This document shows, one piece after another, positions 1-9,122 of a stretch of 64,000 nt of DNA. The translations under genes and the position numbers were made by a program. The DNA comes from Vibrio bathopelagicus (lineage in GTDB: Bacteria > Pseudomonadota > Gammaproteobacteria > Enterobacterales > Vibrionaceae). The first letter of the stretch is position 1; each line of letters opens with the position of its first letter. A model generated the notes under the pieces. That model was not told the DNA's origin, made no database searches, and was given only the letters and a program-made list of their open reading frames with translations. The stretch spans positions 124,001 through 188,000 of the forward strand of contig NZ_CP062501.1 of assembly GCF_014879975.1 (NCBI RefSeq), given 5' to 3'.

Positions 1-164
1 GCTTGTTTGTAGTTCTTAAACTTGAACACCTTCTCAAGCTGCGGGATGCCGTCTCTTTCCATGATCTGCCAATCCGACAATTCCATTAGTAAAGACTGTT
101 GCTCATCTTTACTTAGGGCAATTGCGTCGATACTGCAGGCTTCGCATTTTTGTTCATTCAACAT
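1..164 (-). CDS. phhB: pterin-4a-carbinolamine dehydratase, 5' part only
   Basis: Only the first 54 codons are inside the window; the gene runs off the left edge. The frame reads MLNEQKCEACSIDAIALSKD and continues through a DWQI segment and a KVFKFKNYKQ segment, which is the usual start of PhhB/PCD proteins. The family dehydrates 4a-hydroxytetrahydrobiopterin so that the pterin cofactor used by phenylalanine hydroxylase can be recycled. The start codon overlaps the end of phhA by 11 bp, so the two are co-transcribed and probably translationally coupled. The identification rests on a partial sequence plus the strong phhA context. Confidence 0.88.
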   Translation of the reverse strand, partial: MLNEQKCEACSIDAIALSKDEQQSLLMELSDWQIMERDGIPQLEKVFKFKNYKQ

Positions 165-948
165 GTGTTGGTTCCTTAGGTTCAAAAAGTGGTGGTAGTA
201 ATCCCTCGTCTATCGCGAGATCAGCTTGCTGCAATAGGTTTTCCTGACTGATTTTGAAGAGCTCAGACAGCTCATCAATCACGTAATATTTCGGTTGTAT
301 GATGTCGATGCGATAAGGGGTTCTTAAAACCGTTTGCAGATCGAACCGCTCACGAACGGCCAAATCCCCTTCCAACGCATACATGGTTTCCGCCGGAGAC
401 GAAAGAATGCCACCGCCATAGATTTTCAGTCTATGACCTTCTTTTACTAAACCGAACTCAACCGTAAACCAATACAAACGGGCAAGATACGCGCGCTGTT
501 TAGGTGTGGCTGCTTGGCCTAGTTTTCCGTAGTGCTCAGTGAATGTCGCAAAATCGGCATTGGTGAGCATGGCACAATGGCCGAAAATTTCATGAAAGAA
601 ATCAGGTTCTTGTAAATAATCGAACTCGTCTCGCGTTCTCAAAAATGTCGCAACTGGGAATTTCTTGTTGGCGAGCAAATCAAAGAAACGATCGAAATCG
701 ATCAATGCAGGCACAGGCTGTACCTGCCAACCTGTTGTTTCCATTAGCACTTTGTTTATCTCTGGAAGCTGGGGAACTCTGTCTAATGGCAGATCCAGCA
801 GGGTCAAACCGTGCAAATAAGCATCGCATGCGCGGTCATTAATTACGTCCAATTGCCTTTTCACTAAGTCGTGCCAAATGGCGTCTTCTTCGAGGCTCCA
901 CTCAACCCATCCCTCTTGGCTCACGGGCTTAGAATGATATTGAGTCAT
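154..948 (-). CDS. phhA: phenylalanine-4-hydroxylase
   Basis: This 264-residue protein is the bacterial monomeric phenylalanine hydroxylase, a non-haem iron, tetrahydropterin-dependent enzyme that converts L-phenylalanine to L-tyrosine with O2. The iron ligands are visible: His119 and His124 in FHEIFGHC and Glu164 in YWFTVEFG. The length is typical of the bacterial catalytic-core-only form, with no ACT regulatory domain. The start is supported by an AGGAGG ribosome binding site just upstream. It is followed by the overlapping phhB, and the divergent neighbour is aacS. A TyrR-type box lies in the shared promoter region. It supplies tyrosine to the homogentisate genes encoded at 5.0-9.0 kb. Confidence 0.97.
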   Translation of the reverse strand: MTQYHSKPVSQEGWVEWSLEEDAIWHDLVKRQLDVINDRACDAYLHGLTLLDLPLDRVPQLPEINKVLMETTGWQVQPVPALIDFDRFFDLLANKKFPVATFLRTRDEFDYLQEPDFFHEIFGHCAMLTNADFATFTEHYGKLGQAATPKQRAYLARLYWFTVEFGLVKEGHRLKIYGGGILSSPAETMYALEGDLAVRERFDLQTVLRTPYRIDIIQPKYYVIDELSELFKISQENLLQQADLAIDEGLLPPLFEPKEPTHVE

Positions 949-1036
949 TACACACCTCCTTTCGAATGTCTCCCTTTAAGCCTATCTCCACTCCCTATAT
1001 CCGCCAATTTGCGCGATTTTTCGAAATAAGCGATCG

Positions 1037-1054
1037 TGTAACATTTTATTTACA
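1037..1054. promoter_or_regulatory. TyrR/PhhR-type operator box in the phhA-aacS promoter region
   Basis: The sequence TGTAACATTTTATTTACA matches the TyrR consensus TGTAAA-N6-TTTACA at 11 of 12 fixed positions. It lies 89 bp upstream of the phhA start and 94 bp upstream of aacS. A second, much weaker half-site (TGTAAA) is at 1094. TyrR-family proteins (PhhR in Pseudomonas) activate phhAB in response to aromatic amino acids. A very similar box occurs upstream of hppD at 9123. Functional assignment is by motif only. Confidence 0.7.
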
Positions 1055-1147
1055 CAGTTCAGCCGCTCCCTTATTTTGCTGATCTTTTGACTTTGTAAAA
1101 CCTAAATACCAGACTGAAAACGTTAACTTTTTGTTAAAGGTAAAGGA

Positions 1148-3148
1148 ATGCGCGAAAACAATAAGCCAGTTTGGCAGCCTAGCGAGCAACGCAACGCAGA
1201 CGCCAACTTAACCCAATTCATGAATAGCCTTGATCAGCAGGGCGTACTCGGGCGGGAATTACAAAACTACACGGATCTCCATCAATGGTCTGTAGAACAT
1301 CCAGAGTCGTTTTGGCAAAACGTATGGCAGTTTTGTGGAATGGTCGGCTCGCAAGGGAGTGACATCAAAACGCAAGGTGAAAGCCGCTGGCAGCAGCCTA
1401 AATCGAATCGTGATGCGGTTTGGTTTCCGAATGCGCAAGTAAACTACGCCGAGAACTTACTGCGTTTGGCGCAAACCATGCCTGATGAGCGTGCGATTTG
1501 GTTTGAGAATGAGCGTGGCGAGCAACAAAGTTATACATGGAAAACCTTGTGTGAAGCTGTCTCTAGCGCTCAACAATGGCTTGTTGATAGCGGAGTTCAA
1601 CAAGGTGATGTGGTTGCTGCTTATACGCCTTATCTACCGCAAACCGTTATAGCGATGCTGGCAACCACCAGCTTAGGCGCGATATGGACGTCAACCTCGC
1701 CTGATTTCGGTGTAGAGAGCGTGATTGAGCGGTTTGGCCAAGTGAAACCCAAGGTGTTGTTCACCTGTGATGGCTATACCTTCAATGGCAAAACGTTCGA
1801 TATGACGGACAAGAATAGTGAAATCATCGAGCACTTAAACGCGCTAAAACAGGTGTGTCAGATCGGTTATTTAAAACCAAGAGGTGATTTAGAGAAGAAT
1901 GACTTTGAAAATGATGTGTCGACCCGAAGCTGGCACAGCATCATTAATCACTATCAGCCGAAACCTGTGCAATTTGTGCGTGTCGGCTTCAATGAACCAT
2001 TGTTTATGCTCTACTCTTCCGGCACCACAGGCAAGCCAAAGTGTATTGTCCATTCTGTAGGTGGCACTACCATCAACCACCTAAAAGAGCATCAGCTTCA
2101 TTGCGATATTAAACCGAGAGATCGCGTGTTCTACTACACCACTTGTGGTTGGATGATGTGGAACTGGCACGTATCTGCGCTCGCAAGCGGAGCTTGTTTG
2201 GTGATCTTTGATGGTAGCCCAGTTTACCCGCAACCCAATGTATTGTGGGACTTGGCACAGCGCGCCGATGTATCTCTGTTTGGCACCTCAGCCAAGTATC
2301 TAGAAGCAATTGAAAAGGCAGAGCTCTCGCCAATCGAAAGCCATTCTCTTCCTCACTTAAGAACCCTGTGCTCAACGGGTTCAGTGCTTTACCCTGAGCA
2401 GTTTGATTACGTTTACAAACACATCAAACAAGACCTGCATTTAGCGTCCATTTCTGGCGGCACGGATATTTGTGGATGCTTTGTGTTGGGTAACCCAATC
2501 TCGCCGGTGTATCGCGGTGAGTGCCAACAGGCCGGGCTCGGAGTTGACATCAAGGTGTTCAATTCGTCTGGTCACAAGGTTAATCATGAACGTGGCGAAC
2601 TGGTGTGTACAAATTCCCTACCCAACTTCCCTGTTGGCTTCTGGAATGACACCGGAGAGCGCTACCACAGCACCTATTGGGATAAGTTCGATAATGTGTG
2701 GCATCACGGTGACGAAGTCGCGCAGAGCGTTCATGGCGGCTATCTATTCTATGGACGAGGCGACACCACACTTAACCCCGGTGGCGTACGAATTGGTACT
2801 GCCGAGATCTACCAACAAGTGAACACCATTGAGGGCATCATCGATTCCATCGCCGTTGGTAAAGATGTCGACCGCAATGAGCAGATATGGCTGTTTGTTC
2901 AGTTGCAGCAAGGCATAGCGTTAGATGACCAGTTGGTGACAACAATTAAGAACAAACTCAAGTCATCTTGCTCACCAAGGCATGTGCCGAGCCAAATTTT
3001 TACTATCAGCGATGTGCCAAAAACACGCTCAGGAAAACTGGTGGAATTAGCGGTGAAACAGATAGTAAATGGCAAGGATGTAGAAAACCTCGGAGCAATC
3101 GCTAACGCCGAAATCTTAGAAGAGATAAAACGCGTTGTTTCGCTCTAA
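1148..3148 (+). CDS. aacS: acetoacetyl-CoA synthetase (acetoacetate-CoA ligase)
   Basis: A 666-residue adenylate-forming enzyme of the ANL superfamily that makes acetoacetyl-CoA from acetoacetate, ATP and CoA. The AMP-binding P-loop is seen as LYSSGTTGKPKC near residue 290. A GGTDICGCF segment follows near 440, and the C-terminal catalytic-lysine motif PKTRSGKL is near 620. The N-terminal extension with an FW-W segment typical of acetyl/acetoacetyl-CoA synthetases is present. A short AAAGG ribosome binding site precedes the ATG. It is divergent from phhAB. Acetoacetate is an end product of the homogentisate pathway encoded nearby, so it plausibly salvages that product, although it could also serve polyhydroxybutyrate or leucine metabolism. 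Confidence 0.93.
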   Translation: MRENNKPVWQPSEQRNADANLTQFMNSLDQQGVLGRELQNYTDLHQWSVEHPESFWQNVWQFCGMVGSQGSDIKTQGESRWQQPKSNRDAVWFPNAQVNYAENLLRLAQTMPDERAIWFENERGEQQSYTWKTLCEAVSSAQQWLVDSGVQQGDVVAAYTPYLPQTVIAMLATTSLGAIWTSTSPDFGVESVIERFGQVKPKVLFTCDGYTFNGKTFDMTDKNSEIIEHLNALKQVCQIGYLKPRGDLEKNDFENDVSTRSWHSIINHYQPKPVQFVRVGFNEPLFMLYSSGTTGKPKCIVHSVGGTTINHLKEHQLHCDIKPRDRVFYYTTCGWMMWNWHVSALASGACLVIFDGSPVYPQPNVLWDLAQRADVSLFGTSAKYLEAIEKAELSPIESHSLPHLRTLCSTGSVLYPEQFDYVYKHIKQDLHLASISGGTDICGCFVLGNPISPVYRGECQQAGLGVDIKVFNSSGHKVNHERGELVCTNSLPNFPVGFWNDTGERYHSTYWDKFDNVWHHGDEVAQSVHGGYLFYGRGDTTLNPGGVRIGTAEIYQQVNTIEGIIDSIAVGKDVDRNEQIWLFVQLQQGIALDDQLVTTIKNKLKSSCSPRHVPSQIFTISDVPKTRSGKLVELAVKQIVNGKDVENLGAIANAEILEEIKRVVSL

Positions 3149-3754
3149 CGTTGAGCCTTAGAAAGCGGCTAACTATCTCCAATTTTCTCTTGGCTGTCAG
3201 ATAACATCTGTAGTAAAGGCAGCCGATTGAAAACCGATGACTGAGTTAAGCAATCAACGGGAGAAGTATTAAATACTGAACACTTTAAGCAGCCCTTGAT
3301 TGGCCGATAAAAACCGAATCTAAACGACTATTTAAGCTCGTGAATCCTCGCCTCAGTATGGCCCCCTGCCTTTTCTAAAGATCTTAATGCGATCTGCTCA
3401 TCATATTTAAAACAAAAATAGAAAATTAATCATTTTATAGCCTGAGATAATATTCACTAAAGACGAATCATTTATACAAAAAAAGAGTCCACCACTGGGT
3501 TGTATTCAAGCTTATGGATATTTAATCGAATTATAATAATTTCCGTTTACACAGGCCCATTTCTAGTGAAATGATAATTTGATAGCTATCACATTTAGAA
3601 CAGTTATTTTCCCATACTATCTCGGCATGTTAATTACCTAAGAGTAATTAAAAACCTAGTCATTGTTATTAATAATCTTGAATTCAATTAGAAATAACAA
3701 GCGGTTAACCCCTACGTAAAATAAAATCATTATTAAATGATCGGAGACATTATC
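3149..3754. other. 606-bp intergenic region before arcC
   Basis: No coding frame, RNA gene or repeat could be supported here. The second half becomes strongly AT-rich and holds the candidate FNR-type site at 3579-3592 with a possible -10 element TACTAT at 3615-3620. No clear intrinsic terminator was seen behind aacS. Confidence 0.5.
3579..3592 (+). promoter_or_regulatory. FNR/ANR-type site upstream of arcC
   Basis: TTGATAGCTATCAC matches the FNR consensus TTGAT-N4-ATCAA at 9 of 10 fixed positions. Its centre lies about 31 bp before a -10-like TACTAT (3615-3620), the geometry of a class II FNR-dependent promoter with a start near 3627. That would leave a leader of about 128 nt before arcC. 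Carbamate kinase serves anaerobic ATP formation in the arginine deiminase pathway, and control by FNR/ANR is known in that pathway. The assignment is by motif and spacing only. Confidence 0.6.
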
Positions 3755-4684
3755 ATGCGCATAGTATTAGCTTTAGGCGGTAACGCTCTTTTAGCAAGAG
3801 GCCAAGCATTAACGGCTGAGAATCAACGTGAAAATATAATAAAATCAGCGGCGAGTATTGCCGCAATCGCACGCGAGCATGAGATTGTTATCGTTCATGG
3901 TAATGGCCCGCAAGTAGGCTTATTGATGGAACAAAACGCAGCTTATAGCGAATATTCGCCACAGACGACCCCGTACCCAATGGATGTACTCGGCTCTCAA
4001 ACCTGTGGCATGGTGGGCTACATGTTACAGCAAGAGCTAAGAAACATTGACCCTGAATTAGACGTAGCGACGCTAGTCACACAAACTGAAGTAAGCAAAA
4101 AAGACCCTGCGTTTTCCAATCCGACTAAATTTGTTGGCCCTGTATATACAGAACAACGAGCTAAAGAGTTAATGGCTCAAAGCACAATGCAGTTTAAAGC
4201 TGATGGCGAGTACTACCGTCGCGTTGTGCCTTCTCCTATGCCAAAAAACATTGTTGAAATTCAGCAAATTGAAACACTTCTAGATACAGAAAACCTCGTT
4301 ATAGCTTGTGGCGGCGGCGGTGTTCCCGTGAGTATTGAACAGGGTAAGAGCACTGGCGTAGAGTGCGTAATTGACAAAGATCTTACGGCTGAATTACTGG
4401 CTGAAAAAATCCATGCCGACTTATTTATTATCTTAACCGATGGTTCGATTTTCCGTAACTATGGTAAAGAAGACCAAGCAGAAATGAAGCAAGCAACACC
4501 TGCTGGTTTAGCAGAATTTTCATTCCCTGCTGGTTCTATGGGGCCAAAAATTGATGCCGTTTGTAAATTCGTTGAAGCTGGATTAGGTAATGCGGCGATT
4601 GGTTCATTATTTGATTTAGATAAAATAATTACCAATGAAGCTGGTACTCTGATTACGAAAGGCGAAGGTATTGTTTATTATTAA
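3755..4684 (+). CDS. arcC: carbamate kinase
   Basis: Carbamate kinase of the amino-acid kinase family, which makes ATP and carbamate from carbamoyl phosphate and ADP. The N-terminus MRIVLALGGNALL carries the family nucleotide/phosphate loop. An HGNGPQVG motif near residue 47 and a CGGGGVP segment near 185 are typical. I chose the ATG at 3755 (309 aa) because a GGAGA ribosome binding site sits 7 bp before it; an in-frame ATG at 3737 adds six residues but lacks one. It stands alone, with no arcA (arginine deiminase) or argF (ornithine carbamoyltransferase) within the window, so it either works with genes elsewhere or with another carbamoyl-phosphate source. An FNR-type site lies upstream and a terminator downstream. 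Confidence 0.93.
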   Translation: MRIVLALGGNALLARGQALTAENQRENIIKSAASIAAIAREHEIVIVHGNGPQVGLLMEQNAAYSEYSPQTTPYPMDVLGSQTCGMVGYMLQQELRNIDPELDVATLVTQTEVSKKDPAFSNPTKFVGPVYTEQRAKELMAQSTMQFKADGEYYRRVVPSPMPKNIVEIQQIETLLDTENLVIACGGGGVPVSIEQGKSTGVECVIDKDLTAELLAEKIHADLFIILTDGSIFRNYGKEDQAEMKQATPAGLAEFSFPAGSMGPKIDAVCKFVEAGLGNAAIGSLFDLDKIITNEAGTLITKGEGIVYY

Positions 4685-4726
4685 TATTCTTGAATGAGAA
4701 TTACCTCAAATATAAAACCTTTGGTT

Positions 4727-4757
4727 AAAGCCTATTATTTAATAACGAGGCTTTTTT
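4727..4757 (+). terminator. intrinsic terminator of arcC
   Basis: An AAAGCC stem pairs with GGCTTT, with an inner TTATT/AATAA arm, followed by a T6 run. It ends the arcC transcript 43 bp after the stop codon. Confidence 0.75.
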
Positions 4758-4931
4758 ATTAGGTCCATATTAGTGCTAAACGGGATAAATATTCATACAC
4801 TTACTGCATTTCATATATTTAATTAACATTATAAAAACGAATTTTGTGCTACATATTTGGCAGTTATGAGTACTAAAAGAATAACTTTCCATACCTATAT
4901 TTATTCACTAGTTGCTAATGTTTAATTTTGG

Positions 4932-4957
4932 AAACCGCTTCTTTCAAGAAACGGTTT
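4932..4957 (-). terminator. hairpin at the 3' end of the homogentisate operon
   Basis: AAACCG pairs with CGGTTT and an inner TTCTT pairs with AAGAA. It lies 43 bp beyond the maiA stop on the minus strand. The T-run is weak in either direction, so this is a probable rather than certain terminator. Confidence 0.5.
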
Positions 4958-4999
4958 TGGTAACGCAAGGGACGAGTATTTGCGTTGACATCAGTGAAT

Positions 5000-5689
5000 C
5001 TACATGGGCTCATTCGCATCCGCTTGATTTTCTGGCATCGCATCAATAAAAGCGGGTAACTGATTGCACGCTTCGACAATCGAGTTAATCAACGGATAAG
5101 GTGACATATCAACATCAAAGCGCAACGCATTGTAGACTTGCGGCACTAAGCAAATATCTACGATACATGGCGAATCTGTGAGGCTATACACCGAGTCGCC
5201 GTGCGCTTTTCTGTGCTTCGCTAGCTTCTCTTCTAAAGCATGGAAACCTTGGCTCATCCAATGATGAAGCCAATCCATTTTCGCCTCTTGTTCGCACGAC
5301 AATTCTCTCTCCAAATACTGCAGCACACGCAGATTGTTAAGAGGGTGAATCTCCATCGCAATATCCTGAGCCATCGCCAACGCTTGATAGCGCAGTGGTG
5401 ATTGCTCAGGGATCAACAAGATGTCTGGGCTGCTCTCACACAAATAAGTCTCGTCCAAGTATTGCAAGATCGTCAGCGACTGATTGAGTTGAACATCGCC
5501 ATCCACCAGCACAGGCACTAATTCACTGGCATTGAGCTCGCGATATTGTGGATCATGCTGCTCGCCGCCATTACGTATCAAATGCACCGAATTAGACTCA
5601 TAGCTAAGTTGCTTTAGGTTCAAGCCAATACGGACTCGATAGGCTGCCGAAGAGCGCCAATAACCATAGAGTGTGATCTTCTTGTTCAT
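5000..5689 (-). CDS. maiA: maleylacetoacetate isomerase (zeta-class GST)
   Basis: A 229-residue glutathione S-transferase of the zeta class. It isomerises maleylacetoacetate to fumarylacetoacetate using glutathione, in the cytoplasm. The N-terminal thioredoxin fold carries the zeta signature SSAAYRVRIGLNLK at residues 13-26, and the ELNASELVPVLVDGD segment binds glutathione. The C-terminal helical domain follows from about residue 95. The start is preceded by an AAGGG ribosome binding site. It is the last gene of the hppD-hmgA-fahA-maiA unit, 54 bp after fahA. Confidence 0.93.
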   Translation of the reverse strand: MNKKITLYGYWRSSAAYRVRIGLNLKQLSYESNSVHLIRNGGEQHDPQYRELNASELVPVLVDGDVQLNQSLTILQYLDETYLCESSPDILLIPEQSPLRYQALAMAQDIAMEIHPLNNLRVLQYLERELSCEQEAKMDWLHHWMSQGFHALEEKLAKHRKAHGDSVYSLTDSPCIVDICLVPQVYNALRFDVDMSPYPLINSIVEACNQLPAFIDAMPENQADANEPM

Positions 5690-5743
5690 AAAGAGCCCTT
5701 GTCCATATTATTCCTCTCTGTCGCTTTACTCTTGTCGCTATCA

Positions 5744-6781
5744 CTAGCGTGGTCGATATTGACTGACTTTTTGGTCAATAGCGCCAAAGATCGAGTCACC
5801 ATCGACATCGAACATCTCTAGACGAATCGAATCGCCAAACGACATGAATTGAGTCGACGGCTTACCATCACGAATCGTCTCTATCATGCGTACTTCAGCA
5901 ATGCACGAGTAGCCTACACCACCTTCCGCAATTGAGGTGCCGTGGTCAGTGCCTTGCTTGTTCGATACCGTGCCCGAGCCAATGATCGCACCAGCCGACA
6001 GTGGACGAGTCTTCGCAGCATGGACAATCAGCTCCGCGAAATTGAAGGTCATGTCCACACCGGCATTCGGGCAGCCAAAAGGCGTATCGTTGTAGGTTGA
6101 AGTCAGTGGCAGGTGCACCTTGTTGCCTTTCCACTGTTCACCTAGCTCATCGGGCGTGACGGCAACCGGAGAGAACGCCGAAGAGGGCTTAGATTGGAAG
6201 AAGCCAAAGCCTTTCGCGAGCTCAGCTGGAATCAAACCACGCAGCGACACATCATTCACCAACATCAGCAGACGAATCGAATCATGCGCTTGCTTGGCGC
6301 TGGCTCCCATTGGCACATCTCCGGTGACAACGGCGACTTCGCCCTCGAAATCGATACCCCATTCGTCACTAGCAAATTCGATATTGTCACGAGGGCCGAT
6401 AAAGGCATCTGAGCCGCCTTGATACATGAGAGGATCAACCCAGAAGCTTTCTGGCATTTCAGCTCCACGAGCCTTACGCACCAGTTCAACGTGGTTTACA
6501 TAGGCGCTTCCATCCGCCCATTGATAAGCGCGTGGCAGAGGCGATTCACAATATTGAGGTGCAAACACTTCACTGCCCGTCACATGGCCGGTATTGAGCG
6601 AGGTGTATAGCTCCTCTAACTGAGGTGCAACACTGTCCCAGTTATCCAAGGCTACCTGCATGGTAGGTGCCAGATGCATCGCGTGGAAGATTTCAGTGAC
6701 AGGTACACACTGTTTGAGATCTTTACTCACGACCATCAATAGACCGTCACGAGTACCATTTTTCTTGGTTGCTAATTTCAT
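5744..6781 (-). CDS. fahA: fumarylacetoacetase (FAH family)
   Basis: A 345-residue fumarylacetoacetate hydrolase-family protein, the shorter bacterial type rather than the roughly 420-residue eukaryote-like one. It would split fumarylacetoacetate into fumarate and acetoacetate, the final step of tyrosine degradation. The acidic metal-binding signature DFEGEVAVVTGDVP lies near residues 143-156, with the NDVSLRG segment near 176, as in FAH-fold enzymes. A GSGTVSNKQG segment near 267 is also characteristic. It begins 9 bp after the hmgA stop, with an AAGG ribosome binding site. The family is certain, and the specific substrate follows from operon context. Confidence 0.9.
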   Translation of the reverse strand: MKLATKKNGTRDGLLMVVSKDLKQCVPVTEIFHAMHLAPTMQVALDNWDSVAPQLEELYTSLNTGHVTGSEVFAPQYCESPLPRAYQWADGSAYVNHVELVRKARGAEMPESFWVDPLMYQGGSDAFIGPRDNIEFASDEWGIDFEGEVAVVTGDVPMGASAKQAHDSIRLLMLVNDVSLRGLIPAELAKGFGFFQSKPSSAFSPVAVTPDELGEQWKGNKVHLPLTSTYNDTPFGCPNAGVDMTFNFAELIVHAAKTRPLSAGAIIGSGTVSNKQGTDHGTSIAEGGVGYSCIAEVRMIETIRDGKPSTQFMSFGDSIRLEMFDVDGDSIFGAIDQKVSQYRPR

Positions 6782-6790
6782 CCTTGTCCC

Positions 6791-7921
6791 TTACTTCTCT
6801 TGCCAACTGTAGACATATTCTTTGTTCTCAACGCTATCGAGTTCGTCAGAAAACTGCAGCGCGTGGCGAGTATCGATCATCACGGCGACTTCATCGGTAA
6901 ACTTTTTCTTATGCGCTTGCCCAGCCTTAAAGGCTTTCGGGTGAGGTCCATGAGTGAAGCCCGCAGGGTGGAAAGTCACCATGCCCGCTTCAATATTGTC
7001 GCGGCTAAAGAAGTCACCAGCGTGATAGAACAGCACTTCGTCGTAGTCATCATTGTTGTGATAGAACGGCACTTTCAATGCACCTGGGTCGCTCTCAATC
7101 GGGCGTGGTACAAAGGTGCATACCACAAAGCCTGCGCCAACAAAGGTAGTGTGCGCAGAAGGTGGCAAGTGGTAGCGATGCGACATCAGCGGCCTAATAT
7201 CGCGCCAGTTCACTTTCACTACCGCTAAGTCGCCATGCCAACCAATCGCATCCAATGGATTGAACGGATAGGTGATCACGCTGACTTTGTCGTGGCGTTT
7301 CACCTGAACTTGAGTTTGATCTTCTGAATATTGAGCACGAAATTGATCGTTGATCGATGGGATTTCAAGAACCGCCGGATCAAACACCGCGTGATTGCCG
7401 ACCATACCTTTCTCTGGTAAGGAATAAGCCGCGTCGGTGTTCTCAATCATCAGGATGAACATTGGTTCGCTTGGCTCCAAGCGCCAATTGGTTGAGCGCG
7501 GGATCATCACGTAATCCCCTTCACTCACTTCGAAATGACCATAGTCGCAATAGAGATCAGCCCTGCCTTGGTGAATGAACAGCAGCTCATCGCCATCGGA
7601 ATTACGTACCAAGAAATCCATCTTCTCATCCATACGCCACACACGAATTTTGCAGTCCGCGTTGTGCAAAAGATGAGGCACAGCCCAAGGGGTTATCTGG
7701 CTGGCTTTGTCCACCAGCGTAAAATCAAAAGCACGAGGGCGTAAGTCGCCCTCCCACTCAGACCAACCCGTTGGGGCGTGTTGATGATGAAAGTGAGCCG
7801 CAGGGCCGAAGAAACCACTCCGACCCGCTTCGCGCTCATAAATTGCCTCTTTGGGGAAATCGGCATGCGCTTGTTTAGAGCACACACCCTCCCGATGAGG
7901 AAACGAGATCCATTTATGCAT
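6791..7921 (-). CDS. hmgA: homogentisate 1,2-dioxygenase
   Basis: A 376-residue cupin-fold iron dioxygenase that opens the ring of homogentisate to give maleylacetoacetate. The N-terminus MHKWISFPHREGVCSKQAH and the C-terminal HPAGFTHGPHPKAF segment, rich in conserved histidines that bind iron, identify the family; a nearby glutamate lies in DDYDEVLFYH. It is shorter than the roughly 430-residue Pseudomonas and animal enzymes but typical of the Vibrio and Shewanella form. Its start overlaps the hppD stop by 8 bp, showing tight coupling. Confidence 0.92.
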   Translation of the reverse strand: MHKWISFPHREGVCSKQAHADFPKEAIYEREAGRSGFFGPAAHFHHQHAPTGWSEWEGDLRPRAFDFTLVDKASQITPWAVPHLLHNADCKIRVWRMDEKMDFLVRNSDGDELLFIHQGRADLYCDYGHFEVSEGDYVMIPRSTNWRLEPSEPMFILMIENTDAAYSLPEKGMVGNHAVFDPAVLEIPSINDQFRAQYSEDQTQVQVKRHDKVSVITYPFNPLDAIGWHGDLAVVKVNWRDIRPLMSHRYHLPPSAHTTFVGAGFVVCTFVPRPIESDPGALKVPFYHNNDDYDEVLFYHAGDFFSRDNIEAGMVTFHPAGFTHGPHPKAFKAGQAHKKKFTDEVAVMIDTRHALQFSDELDSVENKEYVYSWQEK

Positions 7922-8987
7922 CGTCTAATACTCCTCGACGAATCTGGTCTTCTTCAATCGATTCGAACAACGCCTTGAAGTTACCTTCGCCAAAGCCTTC
8001 GTTACCTTTACGCTGAATGATTTCAAAGAACACAGGCCCGATTACGGTCTGCGTGAAAATTTGCAGCAAGATGCCGTCTTTGGTCGGCGCACCATCAATC
8101 AGAACGCGTAGCTCGCGCAGCAGATCAGTGTCTTCTCCGTGACCTTTCACACGATCGTCAACTTTCTCGTAATAAGTATCAGGAGTTGGCATAAAGTCCA
8201 TGCCGCGATCACGCAGGGTTTTGACGGTTTTGTAGATGTCATCCGTTGCAAGCGCGATGTGTTGAATGCCTTCACCGTTGTATTCGCGGATGAACTCTTC
8301 AATTTGTGATTTGTCATCTGAAGACTCATTGATAGGAATTCGAATTTTGCCACATGGGGAGGTCATTGCACGGCTCACAAGGCCTGTCAGCTTACCTTCA
8401 ATATCGAAGTATCGAATCTCACGGAAGTTACCAAGACGCTCATAGAACCCAGACCACACATCCATGTTGCCTTGCTTAACGTTGTGCGTCAGATGGTCAA
8501 TTTCATACAAACCAACATTGGCTTCAGCCATGCGCTCCTCTGCATCATCGTAGAATCGGAAATCGACGTCGTAGATGCTCTGCTTGCCATAGCGATCCAC
8601 AAAATAGAGCAGGCTTTCACCGATACCGTAAATAGCAGGAATACTCAGCTCCATCGGCCCGATTTCTGTCTTGTACTCTTCACCACCGCCCTTGAACGCT
8701 TGCTCCATAGCAACGGTTGCTTCGTTGACACGAAAAGCCATGCCACACACCGATGGACCATGCACTTTAGCGAACGCTTCCGCTTGGCTGTGTGGTTGTT
8801 CATTGACGATAAAGTTAATGTCACCTTGTCGATACAGCCAAGCCTCTTTTGAACGGTGCTTGGCGATCTCAGCAAAACCAAGTGACACAAACAGCGCTTT
8901 AAGTTGCTCAATTCCCTTGTGGTCAACGGCCGTGTATTCAACAAACTCGAATCCATCCGTACCAAGCGGGTTGTATGACTCCACCAT
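7914..8987 (-). CDS. hppD: 4-hydroxyphenylpyruvate dioxygenase
   Basis: A 357-residue two-domain vicinal-oxygen-chelate dioxygenase that turns 4-hydroxyphenylpyruvate into homogentisate. The iron ligands of the C-terminal domain fit His in DHLTHNVKQG, His in GIQHIALATDD and Glu in PVFFEIIQRKG. A GGAG ribosome binding site precedes the ATG. It is the first gene of the hppD-hmgA-fahA-maiA operon, and a TyrR-type box lies 136 bp upstream. In Vibrio, homogentisate that builds up can oxidise to brown pyomelanin, so the balance between this gene and hmgA affects pigmentation. No aromatic aminotransferase is encoded nearby, so tyrosine transamination must be done by an enzyme encoded elsewhere. Confidence 0.95.
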   Translation of the reverse strand: MVESYNPLGTDGFEFVEYTAVDHKGIEQLKALFVSLGFAEIAKHRSKEAWLYRQGDINFIVNEQPHSQAEAFAKVHGPSVCGMAFRVNEATVAMEQAFKGGGEEYKTEIGPMELSIPAIYGIGESLLYFVDRYGKQSIYDVDFRFYDDAEERMAEANVGLYEIDHLTHNVKQGNMDVWSGFYERLGNFREIRYFDIEGKLTGLVSRAMTSPCGKIRIPINESSDDKSQIEEFIREYNGEGIQHIALATDDIYKTVKTLRDRGMDFMPTPDTYYEKVDDRVKGHGEDTDLLRELRVLIDGAPTKDGILLQIFTQTVIGPVFFEIIQRKGNEGFGEGNFKALFESIEEDQIRRGVLDDA

Positions 8988-9122
8988 GAACTTTCTCCTT
9001 GTACCTATTGGTTTTGTATTACGTGGTTGTGTGTTTTTTATCCTTAATTAAATTTGGCCCACAAGCGAAGATAATGGAATGCATGAAATAAAATGGACAA
9101 TCACAGTAAAAACCCGTCAATT

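Noticed and set aside
1094..1111. possible second TyrR box near phhA
   Set aside because: Only the left half-site TGTAAA fits; the right half ATACCA has too many mismatches.
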